DNA from: Promineifilum sp.
Lineage (GTDB): Bacteria > Chloroflexota > Anaerolineae > Promineifilales > Promineifilaceae
NCBI GenBank assembly: GCA_020634335.1
Contig: JACKBY010000015.1
Coordinates: 1 to 64,000, forward strand
DNA: 64,000 bases
Direction: 5' to 3'
This document shows, piece after piece, positions 25,417-34,050 of this stretch. The notes beneath the pieces were generated by a model. The model ran no database searches. It was not told where the DNA came from and saw only the letters and a list, made by a program, of their open reading frames with translations. Numbering within the stretch: the first letter of the stretch is position 1; the number at the start of each line of letters is the position of its first letter. The position numbers and the translations under genes are program-made.

Positions 25417-25770
25417 ATGAAGATCTATTTCGAACGCAGTGGCGGGTTTATGGGACGTGACGTGTCGACCGTAGTCGATACCAACCGGATTCCCCCGGAA
25501 GAAGCCCTGAGCTTGCTGGAAAAGGTGGACGATTCCGATTTCTTCTGCCTGCCCCAGTCGCTGACTGCCGGGCCGGAAAGCTTGTCCGGCGCCGATCAAC
25601 TCTGCTACAAGATCACCGTCGAGATCGCCGGCGTCCAACATACGGTGGAGACGCTGGATCAGAACGCGCCGCAGGAGTTACAACCCCTTTTGGATGAACT
25701 GGGAAAGATCGCTCGCTCGGAAGGAACGGCCGCGGCAAGTGACAAGCCGTCGCTAGGCCACAATCGCTAA
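25417..25770 (+). CDS. Emfourin-like protein inhibitor of M4 proteases
   Basis: A 117-residue protein with a GGGAGG ribosome site before ATG 25417. The N-terminus MKIYFERSGGFMGRDVSTVV, the PPEEALSLLEKVDDSDFFCL segment and DQLCYKITVEIAGVQHTVET match emfourin (M4in), the small protein found in operons with protealysin-like proteases and known to inhibit them. Position directly after the M4 gene agrees. The likely role is to restrain the mature protease in the cytoplasm. The C-terminal 20 residues are low-complexity and overlap the convergent gene by 18 bases. Confidence 0.82.
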   Translation: MKIYFERSGGFMGRDVSTVVDTNRIPPEEALSLLEKVDDSDFFCLPQSLTAGPESLSGADQLCYKITVEIAGVQHTVETLDQNAPQELQPLLDELGKIARSEGTAAASDKPSLGHNR

Positions 25771-26781
25771 ACGCGCCGCCGGCTCCGCCTTGCGAACCGG
25801 CCGGCGTTCGCGCCAGGCCGGTTCGACACTGTCGAGGTCACGGAAATTGACCGTCCCGCTTGCGCCTGAGCGGATTGATTCGTGGTGGATGCCCGCGGCC
25901 GTCATCTCCCGGATAAGCGCCTCATATGCGTCCCGACTATCGTCAGTCGCCATGGTCCAGATCGTTTCCGAACGGTGCAGCGCCGTCAGGCTCAATTCAT
26001 TGACGCGGCTGCCGGCATGGATGACCACGTGGTAGCCGCGCCCAACCAGGTTGTCGAGCACATCCGTTAATCGTTGCGGCACGGGGTCCCCCTGCGTGAT
26101 GGCCGACGGAGTGAAGGGCGCGGGCATCACTTCTAGCGCGCCATGATAGCGCTGGGCCACGCGGGCGATTAGTTCATCGGAGATCGGCTCGCCAGTGTTC
26201 TGGAGGATGACCCCCATGTTTGGGCCGCCCGACAGTTGCAGGCGCGCCCCGATGCTGCCCGCGGGCAGTTCCAGGTCGATGAGCATGACCGGGCCGGGGC
26301 CTTGCAGGGCGGCCGTTTCGGCCAGTTGGGTGGCCAGAGTCGCCGCGCCGGCCATTCGAGTGGTTCCGATGGTGGCGACGATGCGGCCGGGCGCGACGGG
26401 TACGTTTTCGGCCCGTCGCAGGTTAGCCTGAATGTAGGCCGCCAACTGCCCCGTCTGGAATGGCTTGGCCAGGAAGTCGGCCGCGCCCACCGCGAAAGCG
26501 CGCCGCCGGAACTCGCCGTTGCCCGAGGCCGAGAGAAAAAGAACCGTCGTGCCGGCCGTGCGCGGGTCGGCCTTCAGCCGGCGGCAGACTTCGAACCCGT
26601 CCATCCTGGGCATGACCACATCGAGCACCACGGCGTCGAACGAGCCGTCGGCCGCGGCGGCCAGCGCGCTCGCTCCATCAGGGGCCATGTCGGTCTCGAA
26701 ACCGGCGCGAATCAGCTGTTTGCTCAGCAAGAAGCGCAGTGGCGCTTCATCATCCACAATGAGAACTCGTTTTCCACTCAT
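25753..26781 (-). CDS. Receiver domain fused to a ParA/CpaE-like ATPase domain
   Basis: A 342-residue protein. Residues 1-125 are a response-regulator receiver with VLIVDDEAPLR, phospho-acceptor Asp54 in VLDVVMPRMDG and the Lys in FLAKPFQTGQL. From about residue 130 it resembles the MinD/ParA-like part of CpaE (IVATIGTTRMAGAATLATQL, MLIDLELPAGSIGARLQL, YHVVIHAGS), known from Flp/Tad pilus assembly. The P-loop is degenerate: GTTRMAGAAT stands where GGVGKTT is expected, with no Lys, so ATP hydrolysis is unlikely. No pilus genes or histidine kinase are adjacent. It may localise or scaffold rather than work as an ATPase. Confidence 0.82.
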   Translation of the reverse strand: MSGKRVLIVDDEAPLRFLLSKQLIRAGFETDMAPDGASALAAAADGSFDAVVLDVVMPRMDGFEVCRRLKADPRTAGTTVLFLSASGNGEFRRRAFAVGAADFLAKPFQTGQLAAYIQANLRRAENVPVAPGRIVATIGTTRMAGAATLATQLAETAALQGPGPVMLIDLELPAGSIGARLQLSGGPNMGVILQNTGEPISDELIARVAQRYHGALEVMPAPFTPSAITQGDPVPQRLTDVLDNLVGRGYHVVIHAGSRVNELSLTALHRSETIWTMATDDSRDAYEALIREMTAAGIHHESIRSGASGTVNFRDLDSVEPAWRERRPVRKAEPAARLAIVA

Positions 26782-27065
26782 AAAATAAATAATCCTGGAT
26801 GGCCGCGCCCGGCAACAGGGCTTGTTCGACCGTACTTGCTCATCAGATTACCGGCCGCCGGTTACGATTGACCTTAAGACAATAGTTGGACGTTCGGGCC
26901 AACTGCTACTCGGCGTCGGGGGCAGCCCCCCGGCAACGTATTTGAACACGGTTGGAAATGCCGGCCGATGGATTCAACCATCGGCGGCCAAGCAGGATGC
27001 GATAGCCTTAGATGGGGCGCTGACACGAGTGCACCCCAGGCTGAATTCTGCTATCGTACGGGTCT

Positions 27066-27851
27066 ATGAGTAAAAGCGTGGAGTTTGGTGTCAACGCTGG
27101 CGTAGCCCTGTTGCGAATCAATCGCCCGGCGTCCCGCAACGCGCTCAATTGGGCCGCGCAGGAAGCTTTTGCCGACGCGGTGGCCGCGGCCGGCCGCCAC
27201 GACGCCATCCGCGCCCTGATCATCAGCGGCGCGGGCGACGCTTTCATATCCGGCGCTGACCTGAAGGAGTTGGCCGCCCACACGGAGGCCGCCGCCGGGG
27301 AACGGCTAAACCGGGTGATGAGCGCCGCGCTCGCGGCCTTGATCCACTTGCCGTTTCCGGTCATCGCCGCCGTCGATGGGGATGCCGTCGGCGGCGGCTG
27401 CGAAATTCTGACCGCCTGCGACTTGCGGCTGGCCGCGGCTAGCGCGCGTTTCTCGTTCCGGCAGGTACACAACGGCTTGACGTCGGGCTGGGGCGGCACG
27501 TCGCGCCTGGTGGCGCTCATCGGCCAGAGCCGGGCCATGGAACTCCTGCTGACGGGCCGCACCTTCGACGCCGCCGAAGCACAGGCAATGGGCCTGATCC
27601 ATCGTATCGCGCCACCCGGCACGAATACCCTGGAGGCAGCGCGCGCCTGGGGCGAAGAACTGCTGTGGCTGCCCCGGCACGCGCTGGCGGCCACCAAGTC
27701 CCTGGTCCACGCCGCTGCCCGCCTGTCGCCGGCCGACGCCAACCGCGAGGAGGCACGGCTGTTTATTAACCTGTGGCCGTCGGCCGATCACGTCGAGGCG
27801 ATGAATGCTTTCGCCGAGAAGAGGCCGCCGGTATTCAACTGCGACCCATAG
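27066..27851 (+). CDS. Enoyl-CoA hydratase/isomerase family protein
   Basis: A 261-residue crotonase. The CoA-binding and oxyanion-hole segments are present: RINRPASRNALNWAAQEAFA, then ALIISGAGDAFISGADLKEL and AAVDGDAVGGGCEILTACDL. The catalytic Glu of the PEV motif is replaced: the protein has RQVHNGLTSGWGGTSRL, so the position holds Gln. The later Glu position is not clear either. It therefore may be an isomerase, a hydrolase or a weak hydratase rather than a classical one. Two bases separate its stop from the methyltransferase start, so the two form an operon. Confidence 0.88.
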   Translation: MSKSVEFGVNAGVALLRINRPASRNALNWAAQEAFADAVAAAGRHDAIRALIISGAGDAFISGADLKELAAHTEAAAGERLNRVMSAALAALIHLPFPVIAAVDGDAVGGGCEILTACDLRLAAASARFSFRQVHNGLTSGWGGTSRLVALIGQSRAMELLLTGRTFDAAEAQAMGLIHRIAPPGTNTLEAARAWGEELLWLPRHALAATKSLVHAAARLSPADANREEARLFINLWPSADHVEAMNAFAEKRPPVFNCDP

Positions 27852-27853
27852 CC

Positions 27854-28621
27854 ATGTACGAACACATCGCCCGTTATTACGATCTGAGCCACGATCACCT
27901 GGTAGAAGACATTCCCTTTCTCCTCAAACTGGCCGCCGAAACGACAGGGCCAGTGCTGGAGATCGGCTGCGGCAGCGGGCGATTGCTCGTCCCCCTGGCG
28001 CGGGCAGGCTACGCCGTCACCGGGGTCGATTCATCGCCGGAGATGCTGGCGCAGGCCGAGATACGGCTGGCGGCCCAATCGTCCGAGGTGCGCGCCCGCG
28101 TTCAACTGGTTGCGGGCGACGTCAAGTCGTTGCGTCTGCCGCCGGGGGAGTTCTATGGCCTCATTGTGTTCGGCTATAACACGTTCATGCACCTGGACGA
28201 GGCCGCCGCCGGAGCGGTCCTGAAGCGCTTGCGACCCGCGCTGGGCGACGGCGGGCGGCTGGTGATCGATGTCGCCAATCCCATCCTTCTGTCGAGCGCG
28301 GCCGATGATCCCGACTTCGTGCTGGAGGACGTGCTGGAGGACAGGCTGCACGGCAAAACGATTCGCCAGTATACAGCTTACGAGGCCATTCCGGGCGAGC
28401 AGGCGGTAGACGTCACCTGGATCTACGAGACGACAGGCGATGCTTTGGACGACGATGAGGGTGCATTAAAAACGCGCCTGCGCTACCACTATCTCTATCC
28501 CCACCAGTACGATTTGTTGCTGACGCTAACCGGCTTTCGGCTGGCATCCCTGTCCGGCGACTATGACGGCTCCCCATTCCACGAAGAGAGCGACCGGCTC
28601 ATCCTCCTGGCCGCGGCCTGA
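27854..28621 (+). CDS. Class I SAM-dependent methyltransferase
   Basis: A 255-residue methyltransferase that starts at ATG 27854, two bases after the crotonase stop. Motif I is GPVLEIGCGSGRLLVPLARA, followed by VTGVDSSPEMLAQAEIRL; the Asp in GVDSS binds the ribose hydroxyls. The start MYEHIARYYDLSHDH is typical of small-molecule methyltransferases of the Methyltransf_25 type. The C-terminal half is the variable substrate lid (LRYHYLYPHQYDLLLTLTGF). The acceptor is unknown, and the operon with the crotonase-like gene suggests a CoA thioester or lipid pathway only weakly. Confidence 0.88.
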   Translation: MYEHIARYYDLSHDHLVEDIPFLLKLAAETTGPVLEIGCGSGRLLVPLARAGYAVTGVDSSPEMLAQAEIRLAAQSSEVRARVQLVAGDVKSLRLPPGEFYGLIVFGYNTFMHLDEAAAGAVLKRLRPALGDGGRLVIDVANPILLSSAADDPDFVLEDVLEDRLHGKTIRQYTAYEAIPGEQAVDVTWIYETTGDALDDDEGALKTRLRYHYLYPHQYDLLLTLTGFRLASLSGDYDGSPFHEESDRLILLAAA

Positions 28622-28649
28622 TTGCTGCCCACTGCCCCCCGATACCCTC

Positions 28650-30311
28650 TTACAACCCCTCCACGTCCAGCAGCAACCCCAGTTGAGCCACCGCTTGCCG
28701 GAACGGCTCCCATTCCTCTTGACGAATGACGACTGCCAGATCGCCGAGCGCTTCGGTGATGTAGTCGCGCGTCTTCGGGTTGCCCCGCAGCGTTTCCAGG
28801 ATGTCCTCATTGCCGACCCGCAGCACGACTACCGCTTGCAGCCGCCCTTCGATGCCTTTCTCGGCCCAGCGGGTGATGCCGCGCCGGATGCCGGCCGGCA
28901 CGGGGCGGCCGCCGGCGCTCTCCAGAAACTGCATCATGCGTTCCGGCGAAATGCCCTGGCTTTGGGCCTCGGCCAGCGACGATGGAACGATCCGGTAGCG
29001 ATAGGGCTTGCCGACGACCAGCGGCTCCGGGTCGGCGATGCGCGCTGCCTGGAAGCGCTCGTAGCGGCTGGCGTTGTAGGGCACCAGCAGGATGCCGTCC
29101 GGCTGGACGACCAAGGGGACACGAACCTCATCAACCGCCGCCGGCTCGTCGCCCAGCCAGGCCAGCGCGCGCGGGGCCAGGCGATAGGCGGCATCGGCGT
29201 CGGCCGCGGTGGTCGACAATTCCACCATCCCCAGCCAGTAGAGCGGCCCCTGCACCAGATAGCGCAGCAAGCGGCCTTCCACGCGCTCCCAGTTGTCGAA
29301 GCCGTTCAAATAGTCGTCGGTTTCGGCATCGCGAATGTACCACGTCTCATAATTGCCGTCCGGTCGTTGGAAGTCGGGGTCCTGGCGGCGTATGACGTCC
29401 ACCACATCGGCCAGCCGGTACCATTGATCGTCGACCGGCAGCACATCCATCAGCGCCGTACGGGCTAACAAGGGATCGTTCTGGCGGCTTTCGCCCTCGG
29501 TGACCAGGCCCGGCGTGTGTCGCAGTTCATTCCAGACGCTGCGGCTCCATGCATCGACCAGCGCGCGCAATTGCGCCTCGCGGCTTTGTTGCAGCCAGTC
29601 GATGGCCGCCCGCGCCGGCCGCAGAATATCATCGGTTTGGCGTAACAGCGACATCTCCGTGGCCAGGGTCAACAGCAGCGAGCGCCGGTCGCGCCGCGCG
29701 TCGACAAGTAGCCCGTCGAGGTTCGGCAGCCGATTGGGGCGCAGGCCGGTGCGTTGGGCCAGCGCCAGCAAGGTCGTCAGATCATCCACGGCATCGGTGG
29801 GAGGCGGGCGCGTTCTGTCCGGCGGGAGCACGGGATGGAGCGCGGGTTCGACGGGAGGGTCGGGGTCATCGCGCCGCGCGGCGGGTGGTGCCAGCCGGTT
29901 GAGCAACTCCTGGGGAATGAAATAGAACTCCAGCGTGCCCTCGTCCGACTGGTCGAATCCCCGAAAGAGAAAGCCCCGATACCACAGGGATTCGGCCGCA
30001 TTGGCCGGATCGAGCCAGGGTTCCTCCCGTTCCATCTTGCCCGGCCCCATCAGGCGCACCTCGCCGTGCTCGCGGGCGAAGACGCCCACCGGCGCGCGGC
30101 CGCCCTGGCGCACCAGATCCGTCAGGGCCGCCGCCTCTTCCGGCTCCAAATACTCCATCTCGTTGAGCAGATCGATCTGGGTGAGCGCCTGGGCCAGTTG
30201 TGCGACGGCCGTCCCTTTGTCCGTGCCGGTCAGGTCGAGCCCGAGCCATTCGCCGATGACGCGCAGAACGATGAGTTCGTGATCCAGTAGAGCCTGTTCC
30301 AGAGTGCGCAT
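28650..30311 (-). CDS. Helicase-associated (XPB/Ssl2 N-terminal-like) protein without helicase
   Basis: A 553-residue protein. The N-terminal half holds a winged-helix-like region (AQALTQIDLLNEMEYLEPEE, AALTDLVRQGGRAPVGVFAR) and an internal domain with LPNLDGLLVDARRDRRSLLL. The C-terminal part VPLVVQPDGILLVPYNASRY, then KPYRYRIVPSSLAEAQSQGI, then SPERMMQFLESAGGRPVPAG matches the helicase-associated domain that precedes XPB-type helicases and also exists alone in Actinobacteria and Chloroflexota. No DEAD-box or Walker motif is present. A role in DNA damage recognition or repair is possible but not shown. It stands alone, with the lipid kinase just upstream on the same strand. Confidence 0.7.
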   Translation of the reverse strand: MRTLEQALLDHELIVLRVIGEWLGLDLTGTDKGTAVAQLAQALTQIDLLNEMEYLEPEEAAALTDLVRQGGRAPVGVFAREHGEVRLMGPGKMEREEPWLDPANAAESLWYRGFLFRGFDQSDEGTLEFYFIPQELLNRLAPPAARRDDPDPPVEPALHPVLPPDRTRPPPTDAVDDLTTLLALAQRTGLRPNRLPNLDGLLVDARRDRRSLLLTLATEMSLLRQTDDILRPARAAIDWLQQSREAQLRALVDAWSRSVWNELRHTPGLVTEGESRQNDPLLARTALMDVLPVDDQWYRLADVVDVIRRQDPDFQRPDGNYETWYIRDAETDDYLNGFDNWERVEGRLLRYLVQGPLYWLGMVELSTTAADADAAYRLAPRALAWLGDEPAAVDEVRVPLVVQPDGILLVPYNASRYERFQAARIADPEPLVVGKPYRYRIVPSSLAEAQSQGISPERMMQFLESAGGRPVPAGIRRGITRWAEKGIEGRLQAVVVLRVGNEDILETLRGNPKTRDYITEALGDLAVVIRQEEWEPFRQAVAQLGLLLDVEGL

Positions 30312-30333
30312 AGGCCAAACGTACTTCCGATTG

Positions 30334-31239
30334 TCAGACCATGACCTGCAGGGCCGCCGGCAGGCTGGTAATGATCACTTGGCGAACGTTGTCACGCGGG
30401 TAGGCGAACATCTCGCCGTCAAGCTGGATGGGCATGGGCGAAGAGGACTTGACGACGATTTCCCTGTTCTTGCGCATGGACACGTGGGGCGACGTCACGT
30501 GTGTCCCTTTCATGGCGCTGCTGAGCATCTTGAGCATGGTCAGGCGACCGATGGCGTTCACGAGCATGGAATCGATCAGGCCGTCGTCCCAGCGCGCATC
30601 GGGAGTCAGCAAAAAGCCGCCGCCACCGCGCGTGCCCAGCCCGCAATATAGAAAGAGGGAGCGTTGGTTGAGAGGTTGATCATCGAAACTTATCTCAAAG
30701 TACGGCGCGTTGTGATAGAAAAGGATGGTCTGCAGGACAGCCGTCAGGTACATGGGAAACCCGTGCAGCCGGGTAATGGTTTCGGTGCGCATGACGACGA
30801 CAGCGTCGAAGCCGATGCCGAAATTGTTGGCGAAGACTTCCGATTTGCCCCGGTCATCGGTGACGCGGGCCAGATCGAGCGGTTGGGGCGTGCCGGTGAA
30901 TAGGCGCTGGACGGCATCGTCGGCCTTTTCCTTGAAGCCCAGACCGAAAGCCAGGTCGTTGCCCGACCCGATGGGGATGATGCCCAGCGGCAGCGCGGCC
31001 CGGTCGCCGCTCATCAGACCATTGACCACTTCGTGCACCGTGCCGTCGCCGCCGGCCGCGGCCACCATGTCGTAACCCTCATCGGCCGCCGTTGCCGCCA
31101 GTTCAGTGGCATGGCGCGGCCTATGGGTCATGAAGATATCCAGATCGCCATAGCGGCCGCCCAGGGTGCGGATGATCTCGGTCTGCTCGCGCCCTCTCCC
31201 GGCACCTGAACGCGAGTTGATGATGACCTTTACGCGCAT
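30334..31239 (-). CDS. Diacylglycerol-kinase-family lipid kinase (YegS/BmrU type)
   Basis: A 301-residue enzyme that phosphorylates diacylglycerol, sphingosine-like or similar lipids. KVIINSRSGAGRGREQTEII is the N-terminal strand-helix; AAGGDGTVHEVVNGLM is the nucleotide-binding GGDGT motif; and PLGIIPIGSGNDLAFGLGFK is the second conserved loop. Later GIGFDAVVV and GRLTMLKMLSSAMKGTH fit the family. I start at ATG 31239 (MRVKVII); the frame extends ten residues more without family similarity. It lies 22 bases upstream of the XPB-like gene, so the two may be co-transcribed. Confidence 0.9.
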   Translation of the reverse strand: MRVKVIINSRSGAGRGREQTEIIRTLGGRYGDLDIFMTHRPRHATELAATAADEGYDMVAAAGGDGTVHEVVNGLMSGDRAALPLGIIPIGSGNDLAFGLGFKEKADDAVQRLFTGTPQPLDLARVTDDRGKSEVFANNFGIGFDAVVVMRTETITRLHGFPMYLTAVLQTILFYHNAPYFEISFDDQPLNQRSLFLYCGLGTRGGGGFLLTPDARWDDGLIDSMLVNAIGRLTMLKMLSSAMKGTHVTSPHVSMRKNREIVVKSSSPMPIQLDGEMFAYPRDNVRQVIITSLPAALQVMV

Positions 31240-31387
31240 ATTGTTCGCTTTACACCCCTTGTCAAACATGCTATACTGACCGCGTTCATTATGTTACGTC
31301 AAGTTGATAGGTCTGGCAAGGCAGAAATATGGGCAATTGAGCAGCCGGCCGCACGTTGGAGCCGGTTGAGCGGAACAGGAGATTACC

Positions 31388-33004
31388 ATGGGTGCGGAAG
31401 ATGAGTTTATCGTCAACGGCGACGAAAACGATTACAGGGCGAATGGAACCCCCCCGGTCGAGGATGCCAATAATCGAACATTTCTAATCCTGGCTTCGCT
31501 ACTGACGGGCACGCTCTTGCTGCTGTCTCTGGTGAGTGTGGGCTTCCTGTTGATGAATCGCGCCGGGGATAATGCCGCGCAGATCACCGCCATTGAGACC
31601 CAGAACGCCGTTATTCTGGCGACCAATGCGGCCGTCACCATGACAATTGAGTCGCAGGAACTGGCGGCGCTGGCCGCCGAAGAGCAAGCGGCCGTAGATG
31701 CAGTCGTCGGCGAAGAGGCGACGGGAAACGATTCCGCTCTCCCCGGCGGCTTGTCGGCCGACGAGGCCACGGCCACAGCCGACCGGCTGATCATTATCGC
31801 CGCCGACCCCACGTTAGCCGCTGAGGCGACCAACGCCGCCGATCCAACACTGGTGGCCGCCATCACCCAGGCCGCCGGCGGGGCAACACCGGCCTTGCCC
31901 GACGACTCGACGGCCACGGCCGAGGCGACCGTCATGGCCGCCGACGAAACGGCGGAGGCCACCGCCCCGACGGCGGACGACTCGACGAGTTCGCCACTGG
32001 GCACGGCCGAGGCAACCGCTGAGGCGCCGGCCGGCAACGACTCACCGACGGCCGAGGCCGTTTCGACAGTGACCGCAATTCCCGCCACGACCTCCACGCC
32101 GGGCGAAACGCCCGACGTCACCGTGGTGATCATCGGCGTCACGATGGAGCCGACGGTAGCGGACGGATCAGCCACGCCGGAAACCGCGGCGACGCCGGTC
32201 CCCGGTACGGGCGGCGAACAGCCCAATGCGCCGGCCGCCACCTCGCTGCCGACAAGCTATCCGCCGTTGGGGCCGGCCGCGGTCACGGCTGTGCTTGCTT
32301 ATCCTTCGGCCATCACGGTCACGCCAGCCGATACCGGCGGCGGGGGAACGGGCCAGCAAGCGACGCCCATCGGCGGCGTGACGGAAACGCCCGTCGGCGG
32401 CGCGACGCCCAGCTTGCCCGGCACGCCGACCGCCACACTACCGCCTACGGCAACCCACCCCCCCACGGCGACGGCTACCACGCCCCCCACAACGACCGCC
32501 ACCACGCCACCCACGGCCACAGCTACCACGCTGCCCACGGCCACAGCGTCAGCCACAGTTCCGCCCGATGCATCCGCCACCGCGACGGCCCTCCCGACCG
32601 CGACGGCCACGCAGTCGCCGACGGTCGAGGTCACGGCTGAGGTGACGGCCGATCCGGGGCAACCCACCACCGAACCGACCGCCACCAGTACGGTCGCTCC
32701 CACGGAAACCGGCACGGCCGCGCCCACTGTCACCGGCACAGTTGAGGCCACGTCCACAACGGCCCCGACGGTCACCGGCACGGTTGTCGCTACATCCACA
32801 ACCGATCCGACGGTCACCGGAACGGTTATCGCCACGTCCACAACCGCCCCGGCAGTCACCGGCACCGCTGCCGCCACGACCACAGCCACCCCCACCCCTC
32901 CGACCACACTGCCGGAAACCGGTCTGGCCGATTGGGGAGTGGCGCTGGCCGGATTTGCCTTGCTGGTGATCGTATTCGGCGCGCGGCGTCTGCGGCGCAT
33001 CTAG
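31388..33004 (+). CDS. Thr/Pro-rich surface protein with LPETG anchor
   Basis: A 538-residue protein with a gaacaggag ribosome site. Residues 35-57 form one membrane helix (TFLILASLLTGTLLLLSLVS), followed by about 440 residues of low-complexity Thr, Ala, Pro and Val, including tandem units of the form TAPTVTGTV.ATSTT. At the C-terminus LPETGLADWGVALAGFALLV, a second helix, and a RRLRR tail give the full LPxTG, hydrophobic, positive-charge sortase signal. The Thr/Pro part is probably an extended, perhaps glycosylated, stalk. Keeping both an N-terminal anchor and a sorting signal is odd. No sortase gene is in the window. Confidence 0.85.
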   Translation: MGAEDEFIVNGDENDYRANGTPPVEDANNRTFLILASLLTGTLLLLSLVSVGFLLMNRAGDNAAQITAIETQNAVILATNAAVTMTIESQELAALAAEEQAAVDAVVGEEATGNDSALPGGLSADEATATADRLIIIAADPTLAAEATNAADPTLVAAITQAAGGATPALPDDSTATAEATVMAADETAEATAPTADDSTSSPLGTAEATAEAPAGNDSPTAEAVSTVTAIPATTSTPGETPDVTVVIIGVTMEPTVADGSATPETAATPVPGTGGEQPNAPAATSLPTSYPPLGPAAVTAVLAYPSAITVTPADTGGGGTGQQATPIGGVTETPVGGATPSLPGTPTATLPPTATHPPTATATTPPTTTATTPPTATATTLPTATASATVPPDASATATALPTATATQSPTVEVTAEVTADPGQPTTEPTATSTVAPTETGTAAPTVTGTVEATSTTAPTVTGTVVATSTTDPTVTGTVIATSTTAPAVTGTAAATTTATPTPPTTLPETGLADWGVALAGFALLVIVFGARRLRRI

Positions 33005-33057
33005 AAAGAACGATTCGCGGATTTCGCAATTTTTGGAAAGCCCGTCGTTAGTTGAAA

Positions 33058-33088
33058 TAAAAAGGCCGGACGCACGTCCGGCCTTTTG
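33058..33088. terminator. Bidirectional intrinsic terminator
   Basis: AAAGGCCGGAC (33061-33071) pairs with GTCCGGCCTTT (33076-33086) around a 4-base loop, with A-runs before and TTTTGTTT after. It lies between the convergent LPETG protein gene and PH-SHOCT gene. Confidence 0.85.
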
Positions 33089-33116
33089 TTTCAGCCTGAG
33101 CGATGATTCGCGCGGC

Positions 33117-33749
33117 TCAGAGGCGGGCCAAAATTTCTTTCTTTTTGGCCTCGTATTCGTCGGCGGTGATCAGGCCCGCTTCCATGAGTTGCTTCAGCTT
33201 GCTGAGCGCTTGCAGAGGTTCTTCGCTGGGAGCCGCGGACGTCGCGCTGGAGATGGAACCCAGGCCGCCCAGGATAACGCCACCGGCAGCGGCGCGTTTC
33301 TCCTCCATCTCGCGCAAGCGTAACTCCTCGCGCACGTTTTCTTCCATCTGCTGGGCGATGGCATAGAGGCGGCGCGCCTGTTCTTTCACCAGGTTATCAA
33401 CGCGAATCTGCGTGCCGTCGTGAATTTCAATCGTGAGCGTGGCTCGCCAGACGTTTTCTTCCAACTCGACCGAGCGCATGTCGCGCCAGATGTAATCGGT
33501 GAATTTGGCCCGGCCGAACAAGTCGGGCGTGTAGTGCATCAGGCGACGGTTGGTCATGACCACGATTTCCGGCGTCAGATCGAGCACCATGGGCTTCTGT
33601 ACGGCAATATAAAGCGGCTCTTCGCCCCGTGTCAGCAGTTGGCTAAGCTTCTCGTAGATTTTAGCCACCTGTTCGGGGTCCTGGTCCTCGGTCATGAACC
33701 TGGCGATATGGTCATAGGCATGTGGATCGGTGGGGCTGTCACTGGTCAT
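33117..33749 (-). CDS. PH-like domain protein with C-terminal SHOCT motif
   Basis: A 210-residue soluble protein. Residues 45-130 have the bacterial PH-like pattern (EPLYIAVQKPMVLDLTPEIV, VMTNRRLMHYTPDLFG, WRDMRSVELEENVWRATLTI), followed by a charged helix (ARRLYAIAQQMEENVREELR). After a Gly/Ser linker the last 30 residues are a SHOCT motif (LSKLKQLMEAGLITADEYEA), a short domain found at the ends of many oligomeric or membrane-associated proteins. The N-terminal 30 residues are helical. It probably binds a membrane or a partner. No enzyme activity is expected. It is a single gene between two terminator or promoter regions. Confidence 0.82.
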   Translation of the reverse strand: MTSDSPTDPHAYDHIARFMTEDQDPEQVAKIYEKLSQLLTRGEEPLYIAVQKPMVLDLTPEIVVMTNRRLMHYTPDLFGRAKFTDYIWRDMRSVELEENVWRATLTIEIHDGTQIRVDNLVKEQARRLYAIAQQMEENVREELRLREMEEKRAAAGGVILGGLGSISSATSAAPSEEPLQALSKLKQLMEAGLITADEYEAKKKEILARL

Positions 33750-33924
33750 CTCTTAATCTCCTCCGCCTTGCGGTATGGTCACAGGATATTAACAAGTAAG
33801 CTCGCGAATGCATCTATTGTATGAAAGAGAGAACCGAACGCAACAGTGAAAAGTGGGAACACCATGATCTATCGGGATTCTCTGAAACTCGCATGAGACA
33901 AATGCAGCCGTCTTATCGCGTCGT

Positions 33925-33953
33925 TTGCCAAACGACTGCGCTTTTGCTACCAT
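33925..33953 (+). promoter_or_regulatory. Possible promoter of rplI
   Basis: TTGCCA (33925-33930) and TACCAT (33948-33953) are 17 bases apart, about 100 bases upstream of the rplI start. The -10 box is a weak match (CATAAT lies three bases further on), so the call is tentative. Confidence 0.35.
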
Positions 33954-34050
33954 AATCTATTGCCTTAAGAAATTTCCGCAGCCGCGACCGCCGAGCGTTA
34001 GCCTGAGGAGTCGCCCGGTTTGCGATTCTCAATTTGAGGAGTTGGTTTCA

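Noticed and set aside
26822..27073. 83-codon plus-strand frame before the crotonase gene
   Set aside because: No ribosome site, no domain, and it overlaps the crotonase start in another frame.
32701..32900. Tandem units in the Thr/Pro protein as a non-coding satellite
   Set aside because: The units keep the reading frame and codon third-position variation, so they are protein repeats.
32299..33000. Val/Gly-rich minus-strand frame over the Thr/Pro stalk
   Set aside because: It is the low-complexity complement of the Thr/Pro repeats, not a separate gene.
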